The notes: a model not told the origin generated them from the sequence alone. DNA of 50,248 nucleotides from UBA3064 sp023258775 (GCA_044355655.1 JBIKXS010000023.1:1-50248), one strand, 5' to 3'. Positions 23,959 through 32,967 are shown, numbered from the stretch's first letter. Numbers and translations are program-made.

Positions 23959-24927
23959 TTACTCAGATTGATTGCCAGATGATGACGAAGGCAGCAAAAA
24001 GTCACGTATTGCCCATGCCGTTGCATCCGGTTCTTCCTCAGCAATAAAGTGTCCGCAGTCCAGACGAAGCTCGCGAACCGAAGCAGCCCAGTGCTGCCAT
24101 GTTGCCAAAGGTGACTGACTATTCAAGTATTGCGCTGCCCAGATCACAAGCACATCGCAAGCGATGTTGCGCCCTGCTTCCCTGTCTGCCAGATCGTTGA
24201 GACGATCGATCGTAGCGCCGGCGCGATAGTCTTCACAACAAGCTTCAATCACACTCGGCTGACAATAGCTTTGCTCGTAGTCTTGCATCGCTCGCGGATC
24301 AAGAACGGCCTTAACGCCCTTCCAACGACCCACTAAATGATTCAAATAATAAATCGGATCTGCACCGATCAACCGTTCAGGCAGTGGCTTGGGCTGAGCG
24401 AGTAAGAGCCAGTGATAACTGCGTAAAGCGCCAGCCGTGCCCATACGATCCCACATATCTAGCGTCGGTACGATATCAAGAACAATCAAATGCGATACCG
24501 TCTCTGGATGGTCCAGGGCAAGGCGGTAGGCAACACGTCCACCTCGGTCATGACCGCAGACGGCAAAGCGCTCATAACCCATGACTTGCATCATCGCTTT
24601 CGCATCCTTAGCCATACTGCGCTTGCTGTAGGCCTCATGATTTGCGTCGGGAGCAGGACCGAGGCTTCGCCCATAGCCCCGCAGGTCAGGGATCACGAGG
24701 CTGAAACGATCCTTCAGACGGTCCGCCACAGCGTGCCAGGCAGCAAGCGTTTGCGGATAGCCGTGCAACAAGAGCAATGGAGGACCGCTGCCAGCGCTCA
24801 GCCAGAAGAGGTCTGCGCCTTCGCGTTGGAGACGATGGCTGCTGAAGCCAGGATAAAGACTTACGAGGGGGTCAGGACTAGTCCAAGCGGCTTGCTGCTC
24901 GCGGCCCTGTAATTGAGGTTCGTGCAT
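23959..24927 (-). CDS. Alpha/beta hydrolase, fluoroacetate-dehalogenase-like
   Basis: 322 residues from ATG 24927 (AAGGTG upstream); an earlier TTG at 24957 is less likely. The sequence follows haloacetate dehalogenases closely: nucleophile Asp127 in GHDRGGR with Arg128 and Arg131, acid Asp151 in VLDIVPT, and His293 in DCGHFIAEEEP as base. The halide pocket residues that let fluoroacetate dehalogenase remove fluoride (His, Trp and Tyr) are all in place: His172-Trp173 in SYHWLLLAQP and Tyr234 in CEDYRAGA. It would hydrolyse haloacetates to glycolate in the cytoplasm, without cofactor. Not exported. It follows the NadX-like gene by 26 bp. An epoxide hydrolase is the main alternative, but the Trp/Tyr set argues against it. 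Confidence 0.78.
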   Translation of the reverse strand: MHEPQLQGREQQAAWTSPDPLVSLYPGFSSHRLQREGADLFWLSAGSGPPLLLLHGYPQTLAAWHAVADRLKDRFSLVIPDLRGYGRSLGPAPDANHEAYSKRSMAKDAKAMMQVMGYERFAVCGHDRGGRVAYRLALDHPETVSHLIVLDIVPTLDMWDRMGTAGALRSYHWLLLAQPKPLPERLIGADPIYYLNHLVGRWKGVKAVLDPRAMQDYEQSYCQPSVIEACCEDYRAGATIDRLNDLADREAGRNIACDVLVIWAAQYLNSQSPLATWQHWAASVRELRLDCGHFIAEEEPDATAWAIRDFLLPSSSSGNQSE

Positions 24928-24953
24928 GGTCTTGTTCACCTTGGCAGCCAAAC

Positions 24954-25775
24954 TCAAGTCCCGATTGCCAGGTGTCCGCCCATTTTTCTCAATAGGGCAA
25001 TCACCGATTGTGCGGTGATTCGGCCAGTTTTCGGGTTTTCAGAGGGAATGTTTTCAATTTTTACGCTAAGGCGAGCCGAATCGGACTCAACCACCAGTTC
25101 ATGGGTATTACGAGTAATAGTCGGGTCGGCCCAAATTTCAAGCTGAGTTCGATCGACGCCGATACCTGCAAGCGAAGCCGCAATCGCCACATTCAAATTT
25201 GCCGGGAAACCCGTGGCCGCCTCGCGTGCCGATCCCGCGTAAAGCTGCAAGGGACTTTTAATCCCCATCACCTCAATGCCTCGCTCAACGAGAAAGGGAG
25301 CACCATGAAAGCCTTGCGGGGGTTTGCTGCTTTTCATTCGTACTGAATGGATTTCACCTTCAGCCGCTGCAATTAAGGCGTCAAGTCCGATCAGCGCGCC
25401 GGTCGGAATTTGAATCCTTGCACCGCAGGCTTTTGCTAAATCAATCAAGTCATCGTTAAGCAGCAAGGCCCCAACGCTCAAGATCACAAGGGTTTTACCC
25501 GCTTGAAGCACAGGGGTTGCCAACTCGCGCAATACCGCAGCCGGCGCACATTCAATAACGATGTCGGCATCGGTCGATAGCTCACTTAGCGCAAGGACTT
25601 GCGGCGGCTGCTTAAGACTCGATATAAAACCATGCGCCTTTTCTGGGTTACCCACCGCGACAGCCCCAAGCACCATCCCGGGAATGCCATGGTCAAGCGC
25701 AAGCGCTATTTTTCGTCCGATCGCACCCAAACCAGCGATCGCGACAGTTTTTGTACGATCTTGCACTAAGCCCAT
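24954..25775 (-). CDS. L-aspartate-dehydrogenase-like protein (NadX family)
   Basis: 273-residue NAD(P)-dependent dehydrogenase of the NadX/aspartate dehydrogenase domain type. The Rossmann motif is VAIAGLGAIGRKIALAL at the N-terminus, IECAPAAVLRELATPVLQAGKTLVILSVGAL follows, IPTGALIGLDALIAAAEGEI is the central family block, and the catalytic His is in RNTHELVVES. NadX makes iminoaspartate for NAD synthesis, but many homologues are of unknown use, and no nadA or nadC is adjacent. First gene of a two-gene run with the dehalogenase-like hydrolase; divergent from the quinone oxidoreductase at 25904 with a 128-bp gap in which I see no clear operator. Confidence 0.82.
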   Translation of the reverse strand: MGLVQDRTKTVAIAGLGAIGRKIALALDHGIPGMVLGAVAVGNPEKAHGFISSLKQPPQVLALSELSTDADIVIECAPAAVLRELATPVLQAGKTLVILSVGALLLNDDLIDLAKACGARIQIPTGALIGLDALIAAAEGEIHSVRMKSSKPPQGFHGAPFLVERGIEVMGIKSPLQLYAGSAREAATGFPANLNVAIAASLAGIGVDRTQLEIWADPTITRNTHELVVESDSARLSVKIENIPSENPKTGRITAQSVIALLRKMGGHLAIGT

Positions 25776-25903
25776 CGAATAGCCCTTAATCTGTGTTTAA
25801 CAAGGAAAACCCCCAACATTGAAACAGCGCATTCCCCTGAAGGTCCATGACTGTGGCAATGTCGAAGCACAATGTAGCGCATTGAAACCCATCTGGAGCC
25901 AGC

Positions 25904-26893
25904 ATGCGTACGCGAGCGATTCAAATTACAGCCTTTGGTGGGCCGGAGGTTTTGCAGGCCTGCGATATCGAACTTGGCGAGCCTGCGCCAGGCGAAGTTC
26001 GGGTTCGTCAAAGCTGCGTGGCCATCAATTTCGTTGATGTTTACCACCGGATCGGTCAGCTTCATGGTGATGGCCCAAAGCCAGCCTTTATTCCTGGCGT
26101 GCAAGCCAATGGCGTTATTGAAGTCCTTGGCGAAGGTCTTGAATCGAGTGGGTTAAGTGTCGGTGATCGGGTTACCTACGCCAATATAGGCATCGGCAGC
26201 TATGTTAGTCATCGAAACCTGCCCGCTGATCGCCTGGTCAAAATACCCGAGGCACTTAGCGATGAAATCGTCGCGGCTTCTTATCTGCGCGGACTCACGG
26301 CGCACTACCTGCTTAAGCGGCTTTACAAGGTTCAGCCAGGAGATAAGGTTTTGATCCATGCCGCTGCCGGTGGGGTGGGCCAGTTGATGGTTCAATGGGC
26401 TAAAGCACTCGGCGCCATCGTGATCGGTACGGTTTCAAACGAAGACAAAGCCGCTCTTGTGCAAAGACTTGGTTGCGATTACCCGATTGTGTACACCCAA
26501 GAAAATTTCGCAGACAGGGTGCTGCAGCTTACCGACGGTGAAGGCGTACCCGTGGTCTATGACTCAGTCGGTCGCGACACCTTCAAAGACTCGCTTCGTT
26601 GTACGCGCGCAATGGGTATTGCCATTAATTACGGAACCGCCTCGGGCCAGGTCGAACCCTTCCCATTACAAGACTTACACAGTAAGTCGCTATCGGTGTG
26701 CAGACCAACACTCAGAACCTGGATTGCCAAACAAAGCGACTTACACTGGGCCTCCAATGAGCTTTTTGAGCTGCTCAGCACTGGACGTTTGCGAATTGAT
26801 GTGGCAGCTCAGCTCAATTTAGAAGAGGCAGCGCAGGGACATCGCCTGATCGAAGATCGAAACACGGCCGGAGCGATCATTCTAAAACCTTAG
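25904..26893 (+). CDS. qorA: NADPH:quinone oxidoreductase, zinc-free MDR family
   Basis: 329-residue medium-chain reductase of the QOR type, reducing quinones or enones with NADPH in the cytoplasm. The catalytic-domain blocks APGEVRVRQSCVAINFVDVYHRIG and FIPGVQANGVIEVLGEG are followed by the QOR signature GDKVLIHAAAGGVGQLMVQWAKALGA, which holds the AAxGGVG nucleotide motif. DSVGRDTFKDSL and INYGTASGQVEPF complete the pattern. No zinc-ligand Cys/His set is present. It leads a run of same-strand genes with a Bug receptor, another MDR enzyme and an EmrAB-type pump, which suggests handling of aromatic or reactive compounds. Confidence 0.87.
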   Translation: MRTRAIQITAFGGPEVLQACDIELGEPAPGEVRVRQSCVAINFVDVYHRIGQLHGDGPKPAFIPGVQANGVIEVLGEGLESSGLSVGDRVTYANIGIGSYVSHRNLPADRLVKIPEALSDEIVAASYLRGLTAHYLLKRLYKVQPGDKVLIHAAAGGVGQLMVQWAKALGAIVIGTVSNEDKAALVQRLGCDYPIVYTQENFADRVLQLTDGEGVPVVYDSVGRDTFKDSLRCTRAMGIAINYGTASGQVEPFPLQDLHSKSLSVCRPTLRTWIAKQSDLHWASNELFELLSTGRLRIDVAAQLNLEEAAQGHRLIEDRNTAGAIILKP

Positions 26894-26989
26894 TTCCTGA
26901 TGCTTCATCAAGTCGGTATCAGTACTGATAAAACGCATCGTTGTTTTGCCTTGATTTTAAAAAATTTACAACGTCAAAAGGAGACCCTC

Positions 26990-28000
26990 ATGATCGATCA
27001 AAAAGCCCGAAGAGCACTGCTATCGTCTGGCGCAGCGCTGTCAGCAAGTGCCATACTGGCATCAGGTTTGTGTCGCGATGCCGTCGCACAAACGAAAAAG
27101 GTCTGGCCCGAGCGACCTGTAAAACTGGTTTTGGGCTATCCAACAGGCGGGGCTGCCGACGCCGTTGCGCGTCCGATGCAAAGCAAAATTGAGGCTGCCA
27201 TCGGTCAGCCACTGATCTTCGAATACAAGCCTGGGGCAGGCGCAACCATCGGTGCAGACTTCACCGCGAAGTCAGCGCCTGATGGTTATACGATTCATTA
27301 CGCTGACTCAGGCCCACTCACCATTCTTCCCAACGGCAAAAAGCTCTCTTATGATCCTGTAAAGAGCTTTTCACCCATTGGTATCGCTTGCAGTGGTGGC
27401 ACGGCACTGGTGGCCCACCCCTCGGTATCGGCCAATAACCTTGAAGAACTATTGCGCTTGATACGCGCCAAACCGGGTGGCATGACTTACGGCACCTCAG
27501 GCATCGGCGGTGCGGGACATCTTGCAGGCGAACTCTTTCAGTCCATGACAAAAACCGACATGGTTCATGTCCCCTACAAGGGCGGTGGTCCGGCTATGGT
27601 CGAATTGCTCGGCGGACAAGTGCCACTCTTATTCGCTTCGATGCCGACCGCGGTACCGCACATCAAGTCGGGCAAAATCAAAGTGCTTGGCGTAACAAGT
27701 GCCACCCGATCATCGGCGCTTCCTCAAGCACCCACGATCGCCGAACAGGGTCTGAGCGGCTTTGAAGCGGCCATTTGGTGGGGCCTGCTTGGCCCTGCGG
27801 GTATGCCTGCCGATATCGTTCAAAAACTTAATGCAGCCATGAATGCTGCCTTGAGCGACGCCGCAGTTGCTGAAAAGGTCCGCTCACAAGGCTATGAACC
27901 GACGACATCAACGCCCGCAGAGTGCGCGGCACGCATCGCTGCAGACCTGGCCAAATGGGGCAAGGTCATTCGCGATGCGAAAATAACATTTGAGGGATAA
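26990..28000 (+). CDS. Bug-family tripartite tricarboxylate receptor
   Basis: Periplasmic binding protein of the Bug/TctC family (PF03401), abundant in Burkholderiales. Start set at ATG 26990 with AAGGAG seven bases upstream, giving 336 residues; the frame extends to 26900 but without support. The signal peptide has an RR pair (ARRALLSSGAALSASAILASG) ending near AVAQ, possibly Tat-type. Conserved blocks: WPERPVKLVLGYPTGGAADAVARPM, EYKPGAGATIGADF, KPGGMTYGTSGIGGAGHLAGELF, HVPYKGGGPAMVELLGGQVPL and KVLGVTSATRSSALPQAPTIAEQG. No TctA or TctB membrane genes are adjacent, as is usual for orphan Bug receptors, which may serve as sensors. Ligand unknown. Confidence 0.9.
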   Translation: MIDQKARRALLSSGAALSASAILASGLCRDAVAQTKKVWPERPVKLVLGYPTGGAADAVARPMQSKIEAAIGQPLIFEYKPGAGATIGADFTAKSAPDGYTIHYADSGPLTILPNGKKLSYDPVKSFSPIGIACSGGTALVAHPSVSANNLEELLRLIRAKPGGMTYGTSGIGGAGHLAGELFQSMTKTDMVHVPYKGGGPAMVELLGGQVPLLFASMPTAVPHIKSGKIKVLGVTSATRSSALPQAPTIAEQGLSGFEAAIWWGLLGPAGMPADIVQKLNAAMNAALSDAAVAEKVRSQGYEPTTSTPAECAARIAADLAKWGKVIRDAKITFEG

Positions 28001-28007
28001 GCAAGCA

Positions 28008-29009
28008 ATGACCATGCAAGCCGCTTACTACCTTCGCAAAGGGCCAGCCGCTGAAGTTTTGCAACTTGGCGAGCTCGAAATGCCAAAACCAGCACCAGGC
28101 GAGGTTGGCGTTCGTATCAAAGTTTCAGCGGTTAATCCTTCAGACACAAAAAATCGAGCTGGACATCGCGGCAATATCCACATGCCCTTTCCCTTGATCA
28201 TTCCGCATCAGGACGGATCCGGCATCATTGAAGCCGTTGGTGAAGGTGTTTCGAAAGATCGGATCGGTGAGCGAGTCTGGGTTTATGAAGCAACGCTTGG
28301 CAGAGCATTAGGAACTTGCGCCAGCTTTTGTTGCGTTCCATCTACAAAAGCGATCACACTGCCTGATGCTGCTGACTTTGAAGCAGGTGCTTGCATGGGT
28401 ATACCCGCGATGACAGCGCATCGTTGCGTCTTTGCCGATGGAAGCGTTGCTGGCAAGCGAGTGTTGGTTACGGGCGGCGCCGGTGCCGTTGGCTTTTACG
28501 CAGTCCAAATGGCCAAACTCGGTGGCGCCGAATCGGTGATCGCGACGGTTTCACGGCTCGAGCAGGCTCAGAACGCCATCAACGCAGGTGCGGACCATGT
28601 GATCAACTACAAAGAGCAAGATCTTGTTGCCAGTTGTAGAGAACTCTTTCATGAGGATAACCCGATTGATCGCGTGATTGATGTTGCATTCGGCGCAAAT
28701 CTTCAACAAAGCCTTGCGCTACTGCGTGCACGCGCAGTGATTGCGACTTATGCCTCGGATACTGTTCCAGAACCTAGCATTCCCTTCTGGCCAATGCTTG
28801 CCAAAGACTTAACGGTTCGCTTTGTGCTGGTTTATGCGATGGGCGAGCAAGCTCACCACGATGCAGCTCAATACATTACCGAGGCACTTTCAATGGACCG
28901 CCTCAAACATCAAATTTACAAACGCTATCAACTCCATGATGTTGTTTCAGCTCATGAAGACTGTGAAAGTATGAAAATTCTGGGTAAGGTACTGATCCAC
29001 CTCGATTAA
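28008..29009 (+). CDS. Zinc-free MDR alcohol dehydrogenase / quinone reductase
   Basis: 333-residue medium-chain reductase, starting at ATG 28008, 7 bp after the Bug gene. It shows the GroES-like start MQAAYYLRKGPAAEVLQLGE, then KPAPGEVGVRIKVSAVNPSDTKNRAG, IPHQDGSGIIEAVGEG and the nucleotide motif GKRVLVTGGAGAVGFYAVQMAKLGG. Zinc ligands are absent, so it belongs with quinone oxidoreductases. It differs clearly from the qorA-like gene two positions upstream, so the two are not a recent duplication. It ends 4 bp before the EmrA-like gene, indicating one operon. Confidence 0.85.
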   Translation: MTMQAAYYLRKGPAAEVLQLGELEMPKPAPGEVGVRIKVSAVNPSDTKNRAGHRGNIHMPFPLIIPHQDGSGIIEAVGEGVSKDRIGERVWVYEATLGRALGTCASFCCVPSTKAITLPDAADFEAGACMGIPAMTAHRCVFADGSVAGKRVLVTGGAGAVGFYAVQMAKLGGAESVIATVSRLEQAQNAINAGADHVINYKEQDLVASCRELFHEDNPIDRVIDVAFGANLQQSLALLRARAVIATYASDTVPEPSIPFWPMLAKDLTVRFVLVYAMGEQAHHDAAQYITEALSMDRLKHQIYKRYQLHDVVSAHEDCESMKILGKVLIHLD

Positions 29010-29013
29010 GACC

Positions 29014-30258
29014 ATGACCCAATCTGCTGCAGCCGCTGTGCGCGCATCGGGGCGCAAAGGCCGCCTTGCGATCGTAAGCATGATCGTTTTAATGATTGCA
29101 ACAGGAGCTCTCGTTTATTGGGATCAGTTCTGGCGCGATATCGTTGCGACTGATAATGCTTACGTACAAGGGCATGTGGTGCCGGTAAGCGCACTAACTG
29201 CAGGAACAATACGCGAAGTCTATGTCGCAGAAACCGAGCATGTTCAGGCGGGACAGCCTTTACTTGCCTTTGACGAAAGCGACATTGATATCCATTTGCA
29301 ACAACTTGAATCTGATCTTGGCAAAACCGTTCGTGAAATTTCCGCCTTGTCGCGGCAGGTATCGGTGAGCGAAGCCCAAGTGAAGGCAAAACATGCCGAA
29401 TGGCTTCGAACACAGCATGAATTAGAACGTAGTAAGGAGTATCGCGAACGACGTGCTATGCTGGTTAATCGTGGACTCACCACCCAGGAAGACTTCAAAA
29501 ACGCTGAAGCCCAAGTACGCTCGGCCGAGGCACAAGTCGAAGCTGCGCGCTCGCAATGGGAGGCAAGTCAACAGCAGGCAGTTGCCTCAAAAGCCTTGCT
29601 GCGCGACAGCTCTATTTTTGAGCATCCAAGCGTTTTGAGTCAGGCCGCCAAGCTTCGAGAGGCCTGGCTTATCAAGCAACGTGCGCAAATTCTTGCCCCG
29701 GTTAGTGGTCAGGTTGCCAAGCGTCATGCACAACCTGGCCAGCGCGTTGCCCAGGGTAGTTCGATGATGGCAATTGTTCCGCTTGATCAACTCTGGGTTG
29801 ATGCAAACTTCAAGGAAAACCAGATTGCAGCCTTAAGGGTTGATCAGCCGGTAAGTCTGACTGCCGACCTTTACGGTGATGAGATCCGCTTTCGTGGCCG
29901 CCTCATTGGTCTTTCTCCAGGAACGGGAACGGCTTTTTCCTTGCTGCCAGCTCAGCAGGCAAGCGGCAATTGGGTCAAAGTGGTTCAGCGTGTACCGGTT
30001 CGAATTGGCATCGAGCCCGATGATTTAAAGCAGCACCCCTTGCGGGTGGGCCTGTCAATGCGGGTACGGGTTGATGTGAGTCGCAAAGACGGCTTGAGGC
30101 TAACCCATGTAAGCGCTGAGACTGCAAATGCCGAACATTCAATAACAAAGCCGCTGAAACCGGCCAAACAACCCGGTCAGCATTTAGCGATTGCGACCGA
30201 AGACCCCGCCATTCAGGCAAGGATTCGAAGCATTATCAACGCGCATGCGCAGCCTTGA
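29014..30258 (+). CDS. emrA: EmrA/HlyD-type membrane fusion protein
   Basis: Periplasmic adaptor of a multidrug efflux pump, 414 residues. One membrane anchor at about residues 19-37 (LAIVSMIVLMIATGALVYW) is followed by the HlyD block ATDNAYVQGHVVPVSALTAGTIREVYVAE, a long coiled-coil hairpin (about residues 90-215, heptad-rich with many Glu/Gln/Ala), the second lipoyl half AQILAPVSGQVAKRHAQPGQRVAQG and the beta-barrel segment WVDANFKENQIAAL. Overlaps the permease gene by 14 bp. With EmrB and an outer-membrane channel encoded elsewhere it would extrude hydrophobic compounds. Confidence 0.92.
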   Translation: MTQSAAAAVRASGRKGRLAIVSMIVLMIATGALVYWDQFWRDIVATDNAYVQGHVVPVSALTAGTIREVYVAETEHVQAGQPLLAFDESDIDIHLQQLESDLGKTVREISALSRQVSVSEAQVKAKHAEWLRTQHELERSKEYRERRAMLVNRGLTTQEDFKNAEAQVRSAEAQVEAARSQWEASQQQAVASKALLRDSSIFEHPSVLSQAAKLREAWLIKQRAQILAPVSGQVAKRHAQPGQRVAQGSSMMAIVPLDQLWVDANFKENQIAALRVDQPVSLTADLYGDEIRFRGRLIGLSPGTGTAFSLLPAQQASGNWVKVVQRVPVRIGIEPDDLKQHPLRVGLSMRVRVDVSRKDGLRLTHVSAETANAEHSITKPLKPAKQPGQHLAIATEDPAIQARIRSIINAHAQP

Positions 30259-31822
30259 CCAAGCGAGTGCGCAGCCTCAAGCCTTGCAAGGTGCTGCACT
30301 CGCGCTACTGACCTTGATGATTTCCCTGGGTACCTTCATGGAAATCCTCGACATCACGATTGCCAATGTTGCCGTTGCCAGTATCGCAGGAGACTTGGGC
30401 GTGTCCCCGCAACAAGGCACAGCGATCATTTCTTCGTATTCGATTGCCTGTGCTGTATCGCTTCCCTTAACCGGTTGGCTTGCAAGACGCTTTGGTGAGG
30501 TACGCGTCTTTGTGGTTGCCGTTTGCGCATTCACAGGGGCAAGTCTGCTTGCTGCGCTATCAAACAGTCTTGAAATGCTGGTTAGCATGCGCTTGCTGCA
30601 AGGCTTGGCGGGTGGCCCGCTGTTGCCTTTATCGCAAACCTTATTGCTCAGATGCTATCCGCCTGAAAAGCGCGGGCAAGCCATGGGGCTGTGGGCCATG
30701 GTGGTGGTGGTTGCGCCGGTGATTGGTCCAGTCCTCGGCGGCTATTTGGTCGACCGTGTTCACTGGAGTTGGCTCTTCCTGATCAACGTACCCGCAGGTG
30801 TTGCGGTTGCCTACACGGTTTGGAAGCTGATGCATTCGCGAGAATCAGAACGTAATCGCGTGCCGCTTGATCTTGTTGGTGTTTGTCTGTTGGTCATTGG
30901 CGTGGCTTGTCTTCAATGGGTACTCGAACATGGCCGCGAGGAAGACTGGTTTGAGTCACCCATGGTGATCGCAATTACTGCCATCGGCCTGCTGGCGATT
31001 ACCTATTTCGTTGCCTGGTCGTGGAACGAAAAAGAGGCAGTCGTTGATTTAAGTTTACTCAGGGAGGTTCAGTACAGCACAGGGGTGAGCATGCTCACGA
31101 TAGGCTTTATGACTTATTACGCAACCGTAGTTGTGTTTCCACTCTGGCTCTTGCTGGTGATGGGCTACAACACCGTTCAAGCAGGTTTAGCCATTGCGCC
31201 TATTGCTATTTTCAATCTGGTCTTTTCGCCCCTGGTCGGACGCAATATTCACCGCCTCAATCCACAATACTTATCTTTACTCTCATTTAGCCTTTTAGCA
31301 GTCATCTCATTTTGGAACAGCACATTCACGCTGGAAGCGGGGTACTGGGAAATCATCATGCCTCGATTGTTACAAGGATTTGGTATGGCTATCTTTTTCA
31401 TACCGATCCAAAGTGCGATGCTTGCCGGCATTCCCAATGAGCGCTTGGCTGCAGCAACCGGATTCTCGAATTTCGCACGTATGCTTGGCGCCGCTTTAGG
31501 AGCGGCGATCAGTGTTACGGCCTGGGATCACTGGGCTGCGGAAGCTTATGTCGAGTTGGGCAGCCGCCTGGATGCTCTCGATATGACGACGATCGAATTT
31601 TTATCGTCGATCCGTCAGCTTGGCATTGAAGGAAGCGGCGAGCTTGCGGTTGCCGAGCGGTTGGTATTTGCCCAAGCCTATATGATGGCTACCAATCGTT
31701 TTTTTTACGCCTGTGGTGTGATCTTCGCGCTGATGGCGCTTGTCTTGGTAGTCACCTGGGCTTGGCGTCCTCCTTGGGCGCGGCGGCCTGCTTTGAGTCC
31801 TCATGCAGCCAAGCACGGATGA
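30245..31822 (+). CDS. emrB: EmrB-type DHA2 major facilitator efflux permease
   Basis: Proton-driven drug exporter of the 14-helix DHA2 family, 525 residues from ATG 30245. Motif D1 LDITIANVAVASIAGDLG lies in the first helix, followed by SSYSIACAVSLPLTGWLARRFGEVRVF with motif A, LQGLAGGPLLPLSQTLLLRCYPPEKRGQAMGLWAM, and the antiporter motif C region APVIGPVLGGYLVDRVHWSWLFLINVPAG. The start overlaps emrA by 14 bp, so translation is coupled. The 3' end overlaps by 71 bp the end of a convergent small gene (31752-32105). Confidence 0.93.
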   Translation: MRSLDQASAQPQALQGAALALLTLMISLGTFMEILDITIANVAVASIAGDLGVSPQQGTAIISSYSIACAVSLPLTGWLARRFGEVRVFVVAVCAFTGASLLAALSNSLEMLVSMRLLQGLAGGPLLPLSQTLLLRCYPPEKRGQAMGLWAMVVVVAPVIGPVLGGYLVDRVHWSWLFLINVPAGVAVAYTVWKLMHSRESERNRVPLDLVGVCLLVIGVACLQWVLEHGREEDWFESPMVIAITAIGLLAITYFVAWSWNEKEAVVDLSLLREVQYSTGVSMLTIGFMTYYATVVVFPLWLLLVMGYNTVQAGLAIAPIAIFNLVFSPLVGRNIHRLNPQYLSLLSFSLLAVISFWNSTFTLEAGYWEIIMPRLLQGFGMAIFFIPIQSAMLAGIPNERLAAATGFSNFARMLGAALGAAISVTAWDHWAAEAYVELGSRLDALDMTTIEFLSSIRQLGIEGSGELAVAERLVFAQAYMMATNRFFYACGVIFALMALVLVVTWAWRPPWARRPALSPHAAKHG

Positions 31823-32105
31823 CCGCAACAACTGTTTGTGGGTCGGACTGAAAACTCGCTCTGACCGCATCACGCTCAAGGTCAAAAGCCGCATCTTTGG
31901 GATCTTTGGCTGCTGAGCCTGGCTTGGCCGGGCTTGCTGCCTTAGACTGACCCGGTGCCTTAGACTGACCCGGTGCCTTTGCAGGGGCCGTTGCCTTTGC
32001 TTGGCTTGATGCCTGTGGCTGGTTTGCTGTCTTAGCGACCGGCCTGGCTTGCACTTTCTGCTGCTTCTCAAGCCCCAAGGATTGTTTTAATTTATTCCAC
32101 ATCAT
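31752..32105 (-). CDS. Small Lys/Ala/Pro-rich protein with FliF-like C-terminal tail
   Basis: 117 residues from ATG 32105 (or ATG 32102), beginning inside the last codons of the FAH gene in another frame, so probably translationally coupled to it. After a short helix (WNKLKQSLGLEKQQ) comes a low-complexity stretch rich in Lys, Ala, Pro and Gln, including APGQSK repeated through an 18-bp DNA duplication. The end, SDPQTVVAVIRAWLHED, matches the pattern of the C-terminal tail of flagellar MS-ring protein FliF, which binds FliG (E. coli DDPRVVALVIRQWMSND, from memory). No flagellar gene is in the window. Function unknown; the tail suggests a FliG-binding adaptor or a look-alike. The 71-bp overlap with emrB is unusual but the reading frame and tail conservation argue it is real. 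Confidence 0.5.
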   Translation of the reverse strand: MMWNKLKQSLGLEKQQKVQARPVAKTANQPQASSQAKATAPAKAPGQSKAPGQSKAASPAKPGSAAKDPKDAAFDLERDAVRASFQSDPQTVVAVIRAWLHEDSKQAAAPKEDAKPR

Positions 32106-32967
32106 CAACAATCGGGTTACTTAAGACCCCGATACCCTCGACTTCAATCTCGCAAACATCGCCAGCTTTCATAAATACCGGTGGTTTTCTCGCATAACCG
32201 ACCCCAGCAGGCGTTCCTGTAATGATCACATCGCCCGGTTCAAGCGTCATACAAGCTGAAATAATGACGAGCGCCTCGCGCACATCAAAGAGGAAATCCT
32301 TGGTGTTTGCATCTTGCATGACCTGCCCGTTTAAGCGCGACTGTATGCGCAGACCCGCTGCGCCGAGCGGCAGCTCATCGCAAGTGACGAGCCACGGACC
32401 AAAGGGCCCGGTCGCATCAAAATTCTTGCCAATGGTCCACTGAGTTGTTTTGCGCTGAAAGTCACGAATCGAAGCATCGTTAAATAAACTATATCCTGCA
32501 ACACAATCAAGCGCTTGCTCGGCTGTCAGGTGGCGCGCTCGATGACCAATGATGACCGCAAGTTCTGCCTCATAATCGAGCTGATTGCTTTGCCGTGGGC
32601 GAATGATCGCCTCGCCCTGACCAAGTAAGGAACTGCTAGCACGCAGAAAAAAGCTTGGGTAATCGGGTTTAGCATGGCCGCCCTCAGCAGCATGGTCTGC
32701 GTAATTCAAGCCCATGCAAATGAGCTTGCCGGGCTCTGGGATCAGAGGCGCGTAGAGAAGCGCACTGCAGTCGCGTTTCAAAGCATCGGGCGCAGTCGCT
32801 AAAGCCGCTGTGATTTTCTCTGTGGCCTTAGGGATGGCCAAAAGTGCAGGCATGCTCGGTGGTGCCCAAGGCGCTATATCTTCAAGCGAATAATAGGCCA
32901 GGCCTGCTGCCGAACTCAAAACACCGAGTTTGATCTGCTCACCGTCTCGAAATGAAAACAATCGCAT
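32092..32967 (-). CDS. Fumarylacetoacetate hydrolase family protein
   Basis: 291-residue FAH-fold enzyme (PF01557), the group including acylpyruvases and 2-hydroxyhepta-2,4-diene-1,7-dioate isomerases. The family metal site is visible: DYEAELAVIIG supplies two Glu, and GYSLFNDASIRDFQRKTTQW supplies the Asp, with the TIGKNFDATGPFGPWLV block after it. The C-terminal EPGDVIITGTPAGVG is also diagnostic. ATG 32967 has AAGGAGAGG upstream. Likely role is C-C bond cleavage in breakdown of aromatic compounds or keto acids. Divergent from the SDR-amidase pair with a 65-bp gap. Confidence 0.9.
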   Translation of the reverse strand: MRLFSFRDGEQIKLGVLSSAAGLAYYSLEDIAPWAPPSMPALLAIPKATEKITAALATAPDALKRDCSALLYAPLIPEPGKLICMGLNYADHAAEGGHAKPDYPSFFLRASSSLLGQGEAIIRPRQSNQLDYEAELAVIIGHRARHLTAEQALDCVAGYSLFNDASIRDFQRKTTQWTIGKNFDATGPFGPWLVTCDELPLGAAGLRIQSRLNGQVMQDANTKDFLFDVREALVIISACMTLEPGDVIITGTPAGVGYARKPPVFMKAGDVCEIEVEGIGVLSNPIVDDVE

